From: Litsea cubeba
Lineage: Eukaryota; Streptophyta; Magnoliopsida; Laurales; Lauraceae
Length of the DNA stretch: 64,000 bases
Assembly: GCA_012931725.1 (NCBI GenBank)
Contig: CM022946.1
Location: 76,594,880 to 76,658,879, forward strand
Reading direction: 5' to 3'
Positions 10,025-21,376 of this stretch are shown in pieces. Each line of letters opens with the position of its first letter. Positions within the stretch are counted from its first letter, which is position 1. Position numbers and translations under genes: made by a program. The notes beneath the pieces were generated by a model. It saw nothing but the letters and a program-made list of their open reading frames with translations. It was not told the DNA's origin and did not search any database.

Positions 10025-13000
10025 TCAAGGGTAGTACCGCTTTAAGAACTTGCCATTGATGGGCAGCATACATCTGTCACCTTCCATGTTTAGGAGTGCG
10101 TATGCGCCATTGGAGAAAACTTTGTCGATGACGTAGGGTCCCTCCCATTTTGGCTCAAATTTGCCTTTGGACTTGTGAGCGAAGACCATTGGTCTTTTTA
10201 CCGCAAGAACCAAGTCATTCTTTTTGTAGGCGCGTTGCCTGACCTTTTTATCGAAAGATCCTGCCATACGTGCTTGGTAAAGTTCAATGCTTTGTTGAGC
10301 TTCGAGCCGTCTCTCATCGAGATTGTCCAGCTCATGGAGTCGCAATTTGACATTGCTTTCTTGAGTCATGTCATTTTGCAAGGATACCCTCAAGGAAGGA
10401 ATTTGTACTTCCAAGGGCACGACAGCTTCGCATCCATAGACCAAGGAGAATGGTGTGCTATGGGTTGGTCCTCGAACGGTGGTTCGATAGGCCCACAAAG
10501 CTTCAGACATTTTGTCGCTCCAGTCTCTTTTGTGATTAGAGACCATTTTTTTGAGGATTTTGCAGAGTGTCTTGTTGAAAGCTTCTGCTAACCCGTTTGC
10601 TGCCGGATTGTATGGAGTCGAAGGACAGCTTTGAATTTTGTATTTGTCGCAGAACCTGTAGAATCGATGATCCCGGAACTGTGGTCCGTTATCATGGACG
10701 AATCTTTTGGGTATAGCCGAAACGACAAATGATGTTGGTGCGTAGGAACTGAAGGACTGATGAGGTCTTCATTTCGTTAAACGCAAATGCTTCTGACCAC
10801 TTGGAGAAGTAATCCGTAGCGGCGAAGATGAAGCGATGACCTTTGCTTGAAGGGGGAGAAATAGGACCTATGATGTCCATACCCCAGGCTTCGAAAGGCC
10901 ATGAGATCGCTGTAGGATGTAGCCATTCTGGAGGCATGTGAATGTAATCTCCATGAACTTGGCATTGTTGGCAGCGCTTAGCAAATTGCATTGCGTCAGC
11001 TACCATGGTAGGCCAGTAATATCCTAACCTTTTTATCTGATCATAGAGCTTAGGTCCAGCCTGATGAGCTCCGCAAAGACCAGCATGAACTTCTTTGAGT
11101 GTTTCTTCAGCCTCTTGTTGTGACAAGCAGCGTAGAAGTACTCCGTTGAAGGATTTCCTGTAAAGGATTTTTGAAGGAATATCCAAATGGAAGCTCGGGG
11201 TTCGCCTTTGGATGCTTACCCGTTCTTTTGGATCTTCAGGTAGGATTCCGAACATAATGTAATCAATGAACGGATCCCTCCAGTCGCCAATTGAAGTTTG
11301 AAGGATTGAAATCCGACTTCCGACCACTTGGTGGCATTCAGCAACTGCTTGGTGTGTGTTAAGAGGAGGAAGGATTCTCCTTTCGCACACTGTAACTTGC
11401 ATGTTTTCCCCTTCCTGGATTGCCATGGATGCGGCAAGTCCGGCTAGGGCATCTGCACGTATGTTTTCACCTCTACGGATGTGGGTGATGTGACAGATGT
11501 CAAACTTTTGCAGAAGTGATTGTGCCTTGTTGTAGTAGGGCAACAAATCTGGCTTCCTGACTTCAAATTTCTGATTCATCTGGTTGACGATCAGTTGAGA
11601 GTCTCCAAAGACTTCCAGCATGGTGATACCGGATTCGATGGCGAGTTCCAATCCTAAGATCAGAGCTTGATATTCAGCTGCATTGTTTGTGCATGGTTCC
11701 AGTAGCGAGAAAGCGTGTGGAATCATGTATTTGTCGGGGCTAACAAAGAGGATGCCAACTCCCGAGATCAGCTGTCTTTTTTCATTTGTCCTGGTTGCAC
11801 CGTCAAAGTACATGTCCCAGGAGGCACTTTGTGAGAAAGTCTCCACATTGTAGACTGGTTCGTCTGGGAGATCATCTCTGAGTGGAGAATCTTTAGGCAA
11901 TGGATGCTCTGCGAGGAAGTCCGCTAGAGCTTGCCCTTTGATTGCTTTTTGTGGTACATACCTAATATCAAATTGTGACAGAAGGATGGACCATTTTGCC
12001 AGTCGAGCATTGAGAGAACCTGCCTTTGTAACAAGGACCTTCAAGAGGTTGACCCTCGAGACCAGGTAGACTGTATTGGAAAGCAAGTAGTGACGCAGCT
12101 TTTGTACGGCGAACATCACTGCAAGACATTCTTTTTCGACTGGAGAGTAGCGATGCTCTGCACCTACTAGCATGCGGCTGAGGTAATATAGAGCAGCTTC
12201 TTTTCTCTGATCATTTTCTTGCGCAAGCAGAGCTCCCAAAGAATGATCAAGGGCTCTTGTGTACAAGATGAATGGTTTTCCAGTGGTAGGAGCAGCTAAC
12301 ACTGGAGGTTTTGTCAGGTATGACTTGATGTCTTGGAAAGCATCTTCACAGTCAGCATCCCAGACAAAGTTTACACCTTTTTTCATCAACCGGGAGAATG
12401 GACGGCATTTCCCCGAAAGATTGGAGATGAACCGTCTGATGTAGGCCAATCTCCCTTGAAGCCCTTTGAGTTCTCTCAAGGTTCTTGGAGAGGGCATTTC
12501 CAGGATGGCTTTGACTTTTATGGGGTCAAGCTCTATTCCAGCTTTCCGAACTAAGAATCCGAGGAACTTACCCGACGAGACGCCGAAGAAGCATTTCAAT
12601 GGATTCATTCGCAGTTTGTGTTTGCGAAGCCGGAGGAAGACTTCTCGAAGGTTTTCGAGATGATCTTCTTTTCTTTTGCTTTTGACGGCGAGGTCATCAA
12701 CGTAACATTCAACCGTCTTGTGCTGCATATCTTGGAATATTTTCATCATAGCCCTCTGATATGTGGCACCAGCATTCTTCAAACCGAATGGCATGACAGT
12801 GTAGCAATACACGCCAAATGGGGTTCGAAAGGATGTATGTTTCTCATCCTCAGGATGCATCTTTATCTGATTGTAGCCAGAGAATCCATCCATGAATGTC
12901 ATTCGCTCGAATCCACAGGTATTATCAATCATTACCTCTGGTATGGGGAGCGGGAATTCATCTTTTGGGCATGCGCCATTCAGGTCTCTATAGTCAATAC

Positions 13001-14099
13001 AGACCCTGATCTGCCCATTTTTCTTTGTCACGGGGACAATGTTGGCCAACCATTCAGGATGTTGTTCCTCACGGATGAAGCCGACGCTTTTGAGTTTTTG
13101 AACTTCTTGTTCAATTTTATCCATCACATCTGGACGGAATCTTCTTTGGCCTTGCTTGACAGGCTTGATGTCTTCTTGAAGATTGAGTTTGTGAACTGCT
13201 ATTTTGGGGTCTAAGCCTGGCATTTCAGCATAAGACCATGCAAAGCAATCAACGAACTCACGAAGAAAGGCGATATACTCGGGTAACTCATCATCCTTTA
13301 TATTCTTGCTTATGAATACAGGACGTGGGTTATCTGGTGTTCCCAAGTCTATCTTTTGAACAGGATCTTCTGTTGGAAGGTTCGAAGGTGGTTCCTCCAC
13401 AATATTTTCGGAGGCTTCCAGCTCAACGAAACCTTCTGGGGTTTCAAGGGCATTTCCAGACCAAGATTTTGTTCCTTTCCACGGGTCTTCTTGATCGGTA
13501 ATTTTCCCAAGGCTTGCTATGAGATGATCCCAATCGCCTGTTGAAACCGAGTCGAAGTAGGCTACTTCTTTTGGAGATGAGGGTTCTTCTGGGTCAGAAG
13601 TCCACACGTCTGTGCCATCGGGCAACTCCTCTTCATTTTCGGAGAAATCGTGCCAATTGGATGAGCTTCCTGGATCTTTGTCAGGTGACTCATCAAAGAG
13701 ATATCCAGGGAGATCGATGTCTTCATGGACTTGAGATGTTGAGGCTTGGTCAGTATATTGACTTTTAAGCCTTTGTGTCAACTGTCTCAAGGGAGTGTCA
13801 GGATCATACCCTAACCCGTGTGAAGACTTTTCTACATAGCCGTAGAGTCTCCAATCTTCCAGCTGGCTTTTGGTCAAGACGGGCCCCAATGGCGTGAGAA
13901 TACCGCGTCCTTCTCCCAAACCGACTGGGTTTTGAGCGTCGTAGCCCATTTTCTTCATAATAGCTTGTGCCACAGAACTGTATAAGGATAGTTGAGGCGT
14001 ACCTTTATTTTGGAAAGGTTCAAGCATGGAGTTTGATGAAGAAGCATCCGATCTATGGAAGAAGATCGGCTTTTTCCTTTGTTGAAGTTGCTGGAACAA
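10025..14099 (-). pseudogene. pol: Tat pol: RT, RNase H, second RNase H, integrase (frameshifted)
   Basis: The first open segment runs from 14099 to 10692 (1135 residues) and the second from 10546 down to 10025. Near the N-terminus is a G-patch-like segment (MGYDAQNPVGLGEGRG). Reverse transcriptase follows, with the YVDD active site at 12693-12704. Then comes a first RNase H whose usual first Asp is replaced (LYTRALDHSLG). A second RNase H has DMYFDGAT, the AAEYQ Glu, FGDSQL and RADALA, so its four acidic residues look intact. Integrase has the HHCC finger (HAGLCGAH...CQQC) and the first Asp (WGMDIIG). A one-base frameshift near 10717 breaks the core before the second catalytic Asp (DNGPQF), which continues in another frame. 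The C-terminal part ends at 10025 (KFLKRYYP). Confidence 0.9.
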
Positions 14100-16368
14100 C
14101 GAAGGAAGCTGACGTAGGATCTTCTATGTCAGAAGTTGTCTCCATTGGAGTAAGAGCAGGCTGAACTTGCTGAGTGTCAGCTTGGCTTGATGATGTGTCG
14201 TCTTCTGGCTCTGAATCTGAGTCCGTGTCTTGCAGGATAGACACGAAAGAGACAACAAATTTGCCCCCAGGCTTTTGTTTTGCCTTCTTCACTTTAGTTG
14301 TGATGACCAAAGGCTTTGAAGTTTTGAGGGAGATGATGAAGGGAGTTTGCACGCTCTCTTCAGATTTACCGGATGGTTTGTTTTCTTCCGGTGATTGTTG
14401 AGGAGCTTTGCCTTTATCTTTCTGGAGATTTTCGGCAAAGGATGCTGTATGCTTCTCCTCTTCTTCTTTTTCACCTTCATACATCTGTGAGTCTGCGAAG
14501 TGGATTTCTTTACCTTTGAAGGGTTTTCTGTCCGCAAAGACTCGATGTATCATGCCGTCGTCGCCAACAAACTTGATGCATTGATGTAGAGTTGAAGGGA
14601 CAACACCATTCTCATGGATCCAAGGGCGTCCGAGAAGGATGTTGTAGCATGAAGGGGTCTTTATTGCATACACCGTGACCTCAGAGATAAGATCACCTAT
14701 CTGCAATTTGAACCTGATTTTGCCGATAGGCCTTTGAGTACTCCCATCGTATCCAAAGATAGATACAGATGTATGGCTCAGTTTGCTGGGTGGGATGCCC
14801 AACTCTTCAAGAGCCGATGTGGAGATGAGGTTGAGTGCAGAACCTGGGTCGATCTGAACTCTATGCATAGGCATTTCCTTGATATACCCTGTGAAGTACA
14901 GGGGTCGGTTATGCCTGGTTTCGCCAAGTAGGAGGTCATCCTTTGTGAAGGCGATGGTTGCACTGGCTGCTTTTTTAACCGAGAGGCATTCAATGCATGA
15001 TCCCTCAGTTTTCTTCTTTTCTCCCTTTGAGGAGGCTTCTGAGTTTTTGACCCGGTAATCCATTTCAATTTGGAGGACTTGCGGGGCATGTTTGTCGACA
15101 TCCTCATTCAGTTTTTGTAATTCTGAGATGAGATTATCACGAGTGTGCGGAGACATTCGCAACAAATCTAGGATGTGCAGACGTGCAGGTATGTGCTTGA
15201 AGTGTTCAATCAAGTCATACTTGAAAGCCTCCTTAGGGCCTGCATGTTCATCATTGCTGCCACTAGGGGCGCTTACAACATCTTTTCCCGAAGGATTTAC
15301 ATATGTAAAAGAAGATTGGTTGTAATTTTTGTGGTAGTCCCGGCCAGAGCGGGTGCCTCTACCAACTTCGAGAGCTTCTTGAGAAGGGTCTTCGTTTGGA
15401 AGATTGTCTTCAGGATCAAGAGGCTGTCGTTTTTCATTTGCTGAGGATGCATCAGCAGCAGAGTTACCATCCTCAGTGATTGTGTTGCATGGAGCATTTT
15501 CCGGGAACAAGTCCTGAACAGCATCCAGCAACCTTTCTTCTTCGTTGACTAATTCATCGTCCCAAGCATCAATGGCTGGGAATTCTTCAGTCAGGAAGGG
15601 TGTGAACTTTGAAGTCACAGTCTCAGGAGAAGAAACCTGAGAGGGTGTCATCTCAGTGAAAGTCACGTGAGACGAGGTGGCTCCAGAAGATACATTGCTA
15701 GGCGTCGCCGGAGTGTAAGTGTCCTCATCAGACGATGCTTCGGAAGAGCTATAATCCCGAATTATCACATTACAGGAAGCTCTGACGGGAGACGTTGCCT
15801 GATCGGAGTCAGACTCATCCTCGGATGTGAGAGGATCGTCTATCCAGCAATTTTCTCCATTTTCAGGAGTTAAGGGAGGACGTACCTGATGGTCTTCAGG
15901 GACTTCAGGCTCTGGATTGCGAGGAGGCTCGTTGATGCGTTCTTGCTCTTGTTCTAGAGCGAGTCGCTGCAAGATCCTTGCATATTCTTCAAGATCAGGC
16001 ATGGGAGCCGGATCTTCTTCTTCATCATCTCTTTGTGGCTCAACATTGTTGATTTCCACTGGAGTAATGAGAGGTGCTGGGTCAGCAGCATTTTCTTGTA
16101 CAGCCTCTTGGTCTTCTTCATCATCAGACCAGGATCCTTGTGGCTGTAGGGGGTTATACCAGATTACTGGCATAAGATGAGACTCAGGAACCCATTCTTC
16201 ATCGGAGAGATATTCTCCTGTTTCAAGGGACTCCTCCCACTCATCCGTGTAGTTGGGTTCGAATCCATCATCGGTGTCGCTGGACTCGTATCCATCAATG
16301 GAGAATCCAACTACCGAATTGCAAGAGTATGATGCCTCCTGCATGGCTTCTCTGAATTGAGGTGGCAT
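14053..16368 (-). CDS. Tat protease-containing ORF
   Basis: A 771-residue open frame with an acidic, Asp/Glu/Ser-rich N-terminal half that I do not recognise. After it comes a retropepsin-like domain with the active-site triad region DPGSALNLI (about 14826-14852) and the following LLGRPWIHENG motif (about 14607-14639). It overlaps the start of the pol segment by 47 bp and is in a different frame from both gag and pol. It could therefore be reached by frameshifting or splicing, or one of the frame changes may be a mutation. The tail (about residues 640-771) is Lys/Glu-rich linker. The first Met is 24 bp downstream of the gag stop on the element strand. Since Tat proteases are usually part of a polyprotein, the Met may not be a true start. 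Confidence 0.78.
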   Translation of the reverse strand: MPPQFREAMQEASYSCNSVVGFSIDGYESSDTDDGFEPNYTDEWEESLETGEYLSDEEWVPESHLMPVIWYNPLQPQGSWSDDEEDQEAVQENAADPAPLITPVEINNVEPQRDDEEEDPAPMPDLEEYARILQRLALEQEQERINEPPRNPEPEVPEDHQVRPPLTPENGENCWIDDPLTSEDESDSDQATSPVRASCNVIIRDYSSSEASSDEDTYTPATPSNVSSGATSSHVTFTEMTPSQVSSPETVTSKFTPFLTEEFPAIDAWDDELVNEEERLLDAVQDLFPENAPCNTITEDGNSAADASSANEKRQPLDPEDNLPNEDPSQEALEVGRGTRSGRDYHKNYNQSSFTYVNPSGKDVVSAPSGSNDEHAGPKEAFKYDLIEHFKHIPARLHILDLLRMSPHTRDNLISELQKLNEDVDKHAPQVLQIEMDYRVKNSEASSKGEKKKTEGSCIECLSVKKAASATIAFTKDDLLLGETRHNRPLYFTGYIKEMPMHRVQIDPGSALNLISTSALEELGIPPSKLSHTSVSIFGYDGSTQRPIGKIRFKLQIGDLISEVTVYAIKTPSCYNILLGRPWIHENGVVPSTLHQCIKFVGDDGMIHRVFADRKPFKGKEIHFADSQMYEGEKEEEEKHTASFAENLQKDKGKAPQQSPEENKPSGKSEESVQTPFIISLKTSKPLVITTKVKKAKQKPGGKFVVSFVSILQDTDSDSEPEDDTSSSQADTQQVQPALTPMETTSDIEDPTSASFVVPATSTKEKADLLP

Positions 16369-16391
16369 GAAATCACTGAGAGTGAATTTCC

Positions 16392-19082
16392 TTACCCCCT
16401 TTGAAGTCTCTGGAAGGGATGTTTTGTTACCTCCAGTGAAGCGGTAGAGGAAGCCTCTGCCTTTTCTTTGACCTCTAGTTTTGGCTGGGTCTTCTCTTGC
16501 CGTTTGAGCTTGAGGAGATGTTTCCTAGCCTGCCTTCGCTGTTGAGCTGTAGGCTTTATTTTCACGACCTCCCAATTTTCATCTTCCAGGAGATCGGGAT
16601 GTACCCATATCGGTTGTCCGTCTGGTGTCGGGTAAGGAACCAGTTCCTCGGACGTTTCGATTGAGTTTATCACCTTGAAGGAAGTAGTGATCTTCTTCTT
16701 CGGTGATCTTGATGTTTGTCCACATGTCACCATGTTGACGGAGGCAGACCCATAGTTTTTGTCAAAGGTGATGACTCCGTTTTTCCACATCTCATTTATT
16801 TTCTCTCTCACAACGAAGCATTGATTGAGAGGATGCGAGATCATCTGGTGGTATGGACAGTACCGAGGATCGTTGGTTTTGCCAACATCACCCGGTCTTT
16901 TTGGTTCAGGCAAGGTGAGCTTGCCGTTCGTCACAAGAGCCCCGAAGATTTCATCAACATCTTCATCAAACGGGTATTTCTTCTCTACTCGTTCTTTGAA
17001 GGCATCAGAGAGTTCAGGTCTCTTACCAGCAGCTTTGTTTTCAGCTTTCTTTGGTGGCTGAGGAGCTGGCTTGGTCTGCACATTGAGGACCTCTTTCTTC
17101 TTTGGTTTAGAGGTTGTAATGGCAGTTGGCTCTTTTCTTGATGATTTCTGACTGTTGAGGTCTTTAATCACCGTTTCAGCTTCCATGGAAGCTTCTAGGA
17201 GTTCTCCCAGGTTTTTTGATTTGTTGCCGATGATCATGGAGCGGATTCTGGCTCTCATGTTGTTTCGGCAGATGTCGACTAGCGACGCTTGTGGCAATAC
17301 ATCAGAGCATTTGTATGCCATTGCTTTCCACTTGTGAATGAAGTCATATGTTGATTCATTCTCCCCCTGTTTTAGGCTGCACAGCTGAGCCATAGTAGCG
17401 GGGTGATCCTCACCTTTGAAGTGAGTCAGGAAGCGTGTCTCTAGCATGGCCCAGTTTTGGATTGAGTCCTCCGGCAGAGTGGAGTACCAATCGAAGGCCG
17501 TACCTTTTAGGGTACTTGCAAAGAGGCGGATCTTGAGTGCATCTTGATCTGCAATAGCTCCCGTCAAGATCTTGAAGTGGATGACGTGCTGTCTGGCTGA
17601 TCCTTTCCCCGTATATGTTTGGAGAGTAGGATGCTTGAATTTGGTGGGGAACGGGACCGAGTCCATCCATAAGGGATATGGTGGCTTGATCCCATGCTCT
17701 TTGAGTATATCCTCTTCTTTTGCTTTGGCGAGGATACCGTCTACGTCCTTTTTGGTAAGGGCGCGTGACTCATTTTCTTCTCTATTTACCTCGTCGTCTT
17801 GATGATTCGGAGGAGGTTCATTGTTCGCCTGATTTTGGAAGGCGAGGAGAAGGTTTTCCATCAGAGTTTCAATCCTCTGCTGGCCCTGTTCCAACTGCTG
17901 GATGCGGGTGATCGCATCTTCTGGAGGTGGATTGCGGGGTGGTGGCTCAGAATTTGTAGCCAAGACATTCATCCTTCGTGATTCGAACGAAGAAACTGTC
18001 CTGGTGACTGAGCTGGGGCTCATTCTTTTTGAAGAAGAGCTTGAGGAAGGATCACTCTGCTGTCCTTTGCTTGAAGGAGCAGGGGATTCTTCTGAATGTC
18101 TTCTTGTCCTGGAGACGCTGCGGGTCATTGGACGTCGGACATGGATTTTTGTTGCTGATTTTTGGCGCCTTCTGGTTTTTCCAACCATATGGACGGCAGC
18201 AACTTGGTTGGGTCTTTCTTTTTCGACCCATTTGGGAGAGACTTGAAGTGTGGGAGGCTGGGTCCTTTGCTTCTCTAGTCTCTTTTGTCTATACGACGCG
18301 CGGCGGCGTATACGACGAGCAATTTGAGCTTCGGTCAGCTCTGACTGGGCTTTGACGATGAAGGATGTGCTCCCTCGGGCGCAGCAGCCGAGTCTGTCTT
18401 CTTTGTAGCTGGGCAAGGATAGGATGCGAACCCTATCCTTCGCCAGTTGCAGCGAAGCTTTGAATTTGTGAAGTTCGGCCCCTGTAGAGATGAAGGGTCG
18501 AACTGCAGATTTGTAGGCCTTAACAGATGTTTGTGGAGGCCTTGTGATGCATGACTTGATTTTGGGCTTGTAGGAACAAGCCGGCTCATGCTGGGTTGAC
18601 TTTGAAGTCGGGTTGGAGATGGGTCTCTCCTCTTTCATGTAAGCAAGAGGATAGAACTGGTTCTCCTTGAGTGGGGCCAGGAATGCTGGCTTAGTGGATG
18701 CCTGGGACCTTCTCTGTTTTGGTGAAGGTCTTGGGGACCAAGTCTTGGGGTAGACCTGGTTGTTTGCAGGTCGAGGCTTCGTGGGGCTGCCACGGGCTTC
18801 AGGCCTTCTGGTGCTCGCCTTTGGTGTCACGGTAGTGACACGTTGAGAGGCGAGTTTCTGCTTCTTGGAGGGAGCAGTTTGTTCCTCAGGAAGTGGGAAT
18901 GGTCCCAGTGTCCCGAAGATGATAGTCCGGGGAGTCGAGGTCGACCCGGAGTTCAGAGAGTTGCCGAGGGAGTTGACACTTCGGCAGCTGATTGGGCGCT
19001 TGTAGGTGCGCGTGGTTTGCTTCTGTTGAAGCATAAGTTGGTGCTTGCTTTCGTCGAAAGTAATGGTTAGTGAAGCTGCCAT
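16392..19082 (-). CDS. gag: Tat Gag polyprotein
   Basis: I start it at the Met at 19082 (MAASLTITFDES), which gives about 896 residues. The frame is open further upstream to 19451, but that part lacks Gag character. The N-terminal third is basic and low in complexity. The Retrotrans_gag core (PF03732) spans about 17140-17660 and is recognisable by FKHPTLQTYTG, AFDWYSTLP and LKQGENESTYDFIHKW. A zinc-knuckle-like element, CPYHQMISHPLNQC, lies at about 16812-16855, with His in place of the second Cys as in related plant Gags. Gag packages element RNA in cytoplasmic particles. No internal stop is seen. Confidence 0.85.
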   Translation of the reverse strand: MAASLTITFDESKHQLMLQQKQTTRTYKRPISCRSVNSLGNSLNSGSTSTPRTIIFGTLGPFPLPEEQTAPSKKQKLASQRVTTVTPKASTRRPEARGSPTKPRPANNQVYPKTWSPRPSPKQRRSQASTKPAFLAPLKENQFYPLAYMKEERPISNPTSKSTQHEPACSYKPKIKSCITRPPQTSVKAYKSAVRPFISTGAELHKFKASLQLAKDRVRILSLPSYKEDRLGCCARGSTSFIVKAQSELTEAQIARRIRRRASYRQKRLEKQRTQPPTLQVSPKWVEKERPNQVAAVHMVGKTRRRQKSATKIHVRRPMTRSVSRTRRHSEESPAPSSKGQQSDPSSSSSSKRMSPSSVTRTVSSFESRRMNVLATNSEPPPRNPPPEDAITRIQQLEQGQQRIETLMENLLLAFQNQANNEPPPNHQDDEVNREENESRALTKKDVDGILAKAKEEDILKEHGIKPPYPLWMDSVPFPTKFKHPTLQTYTGKGSARQHVIHFKILTGAIADQDALKIRLFASTLKGTAFDWYSTLPEDSIQNWAMLETRFLTHFKGEDHPATMAQLCSLKQGENESTYDFIHKWKAMAYKCSDVLPQASLVDICRNNMRARIRSMIIGNKSKNLGELLEASMEAETVIKDLNSQKSSRKEPTAITTSKPKKKEVLNVQTKPAPQPPKKAENKAAGKRPELSDAFKERVEKKYPFDEDVDEIFGALVTNGKLTLPEPKRPGDVGKTNDPRYCPYHQMISHPLNQCFVVREKINEMWKNGVITFDKNYGSASVNMVTCGQTSRSPKKKITTSFKVINSIETSEELVPYPTPDGQPIWVHPDLLEDENWEVVKIKPTAQQRRQARKHLLKLKRQEKTQPKLEVKEKAEASSTASLEVTKHPFQRLQRG

Positions 19083-19099
19083 TGTTAGTTTTTCGAAAA

Positions 19100-19460
19100 T
19101 TTCTGAAACAAGACCACATCCATTAGTAATCACAAGAATATAATGATCATAAATGGGATTTTCTATGGTTTCGCTTTTCAAATTGCTCGAGGTAGATGAC
19201 CCAAGCAATATGAGGAAGGCAAAATGCCATAGAAGATACAATTGTTCTGATCGCAGGTATGGCAAGCCCGGAATGGGCATCCCAGTGACTGCTAGAAGCA
19301 ATTGTGAACTTAAATTCGACTTATCGAGAAGCAGAGCTTGCTCGAGGTAAGAAGAATATAAAGTTGGAGTTACAAATGTGCCGGTCGCAATACAGTAGAC
19401 CCTGAAAGGGCGTACTAGTACCGCTAGACACAAATAGTTTTGAGACCGCATCTATGAGAT
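19100..19460 (-). other. Leader upstream of gag, open but not recognised
   Basis: The gag frame stays open through this part (to 19451), but the translated residues match no Gag feature. It is more likely untranslated leader. No other gene is seen. Confidence 0.4.
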
Positions 19461-19463
19461 GAG

Positions 19464-19724
19464 ATTCTCTGTTTTGAAAGGTCAAGATTGGATTCATCAA
19501 AGAGAGCAGATGGTATTCCAATCTGAACACGGGCTCAGCGATTTCCGCGAGCGCCAGTGCTCAGAAAGAAATGAACCATAATTTCTCGGATCTGAATCTA
19601 AAAATGACGAGTTTTTTTTGAAAGGCCAATATCGGGTTTATCAAAGAGAGCAAAAGGCACTCTAATCTGAACACGGGCTCAGCGATTTCCGCGAGCGCCA
19701 GTGCTCAGAAAGGAGAAGACCAAG
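19464..19724. repeat. Direct repeat, about 144 bp x 2, in the Tat leader
   Basis: Two copies contain GAACACGGGCTCAGCGATTT and CGCGAGCGCCAGTGCTCAGA, at 19525 and 19669. A homopolymer block of T and A (19756-19960) follows. Non-coding. Confidence 0.8.
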
Positions 19725-20215
19725 ATTTCTCTAATCTAAACCCAAAATGACGGAAGTTTTTTTTTTTTTTTTTTTGAAGATTTTTGAAGATTTTTTTTTT
19801 TTTTTTTAAATCTTTTTTTTTATTTTTATTTTTTTATTATTTTTATTATTTTTTTTTAAAGATTTTTTTTGAAAATTTTTTTTTATTTTTATTTTTTATT
19901 TTTTATTTTAAAATTTTTATATTTTTTTTTAAATTTTTTTTTTTATTAATTAAAAGACGAGAGAGTACACATAGGCCTCCTAACTCGGTCTTATGAAATC
20001 TTGATTGATAGAATTGCCCCCAGGTAAGGGTAGGATTACTTAATGAACCCGTTTGGAGGACCCTTGCCTAGAACAGTCAAGTTGTCTCCACACTCTGGAC
20101 AAGGCTTTTCTTTGAATCAACCAAGATCAAAGAACACAGTTGGTTTAACCTTAGTGGTCTATGTCTTTTTTTTTTCTTTTTTTTTTTATATATATATATT
20201 TTTTATTTTATTTTT

Positions 20216-20690
20216 ATGAATTCATCGAAGAGAAACCATGGCCCAAAACCTTAGTCGAACAGGCTCAACATTTCTGCAAGCGCGATGAACGATAGGAACG
20301 GATCAAGGTTTCTCAATTTTGAATCCAAATTGAGAAATCTAAAATTTTTTTTTTTTTTATATATATATATATTTTTTTTTATTTTTAATGAACTCATCGA
20401 AGAGAAACCATGGCCCAAAACCTTAGTCGAACAGGCTCAACATTTCTGCAAGCGCGATGAACGATAGGAACGGATCAAGGTTTCTCAATTTTGAATCCAA
20501 ATTGAGAAATCTAAAATTTTTTTTTTTTTATATATATATATATTTTTTTTTATTTTTAATGAACTCATCGAAGAGAAACCATGGCCCAAAACCTTAGTCG
20601 AACAGGCTCAACATTTCTGCAAGCGCGATGAACGATAGGAACAGATCAAGGTTTCTCAATTTTGAATCCAAATTGACAAATCTGATTTTT
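20216..20690. repeat. Tandem repeat, about 172-181 bp x 3, in the Tat leader
   Basis: Three near-identical units begin CATCGAAGAGAAACCATGGC at 20223, 20395 and 20576. Each ends in a T-run plus TATATATATATAT stretch. Unit similarity is very high, which points to recent expansion. The stretch 19961-20215 before it and 20691-20910 after it show no gene. Confidence 0.9.
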
Positions 20691-20910
20691 TTATTTTTTT
20701 ATTTTTTGAAAAGAGAAAGAGTGGAAATAAATTCAAAGAATTAGAAATTTCCAAACAAAAAATCTCATCTCATTTTTTTTTTTTTGCGGAATTCAACATA
20801 GGCCACCAATTATAAAGTAGCCAAGGAATCGAGAAAAGAAATATAAGCATAGAGCAAAATATATGATATGCAAATATTTCATTTCTAGCATCGTGTTCTC
20901 AAATAAACGA

Positions 20911-20928
20911 GTCCCACCGGGTGTGCCA
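20911..20928 (-). other. Primer-binding site of the Tat element
   Basis: On the element strand TGGCACACCCGGTGGGAC begins three bases after the LTR end GGTCCATCA. This is the position and the TGG start expected for a tRNA-primed site. It does not match initiator-Met tRNA, and I could not assign the tRNA from memory. Confidence 0.7.
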
Positions 20929-20931
20929 GCT

Positions 20932-21376
20932 TGATGGACCGCGCTCCTGCTTGGTTCTACCGAGGTCGGCGGACGTGGGAGTCCGTCGGGTCCGACCCTT
21001 TCGTAACCGGGGGGCAGGGGCGTGCATCAACATTTCTTTTTTGTGGGTGTGCCAGATTTTCTATTTTACTTGGAATTGCAAGTGGTGATCCGGAGATCAA
21101 CCTTCGCAAGTAAAAAGGAAATCAACTTCTTTCAAGTTTTCCATTGCACATATTATTTAAGAAAAGAGACATTTTCTTGATTTGCCATGAAAGGCGATTT
21201 TTTTTGGCATTTATAGCCGATTTTTGGCATTTATAGCCGATTTTTGGCGTTTATTAGCCGATTTTTGGCGTTTATAGCCGAATTACAATTCTTATCATAT
21301 AATGAAAGACAAGAGTTGTGATTTTTGTCTCTTTTGAAAAAAATACAAACTACAATGAAAAGCAAGAAAAGGAGGA
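20932..21376 (-). repeat. 5' LTR of the Tat element, truncated
   Basis: Nearly identical to 93-537, including the short minisatellite. It stops abruptly inside AAGGAGGA and continues as Copia LTR. Only the U5-side 445 bp remain of about 2.36 kb, so the TATA box and the upstream part are missing. Confidence 0.85.

Larger units (their letters stand above)
93..21376 (-). mobile_element. Tat-lineage Ty3/gypsy LTR retrotransposon
   Basis: On the minus strand the order is truncated 5' LTR (20932-21376), primer site (20911-20928), leader, gag, protease, reverse transcriptase, RNase H, second RNase H, integrase, a long 3' region and 3' LTR (93-2454). Gypsy order (integrase after RNase H) is clear. 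A second, archaeal-type RNase H after the first is a recognised mark of the Tat lineage. The 3' region between integrase and LTR is about 7.5 kb and carries a plus-strand gene, which Tat elements are known sometimes to have. The element is defective: integrase is frameshifted, and the 5' LTR has lost everything upstream of its U5-side 445 bp, including the TATA box. Its size of about 21 kb is large even for this lineage. Confidence 0.88.
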
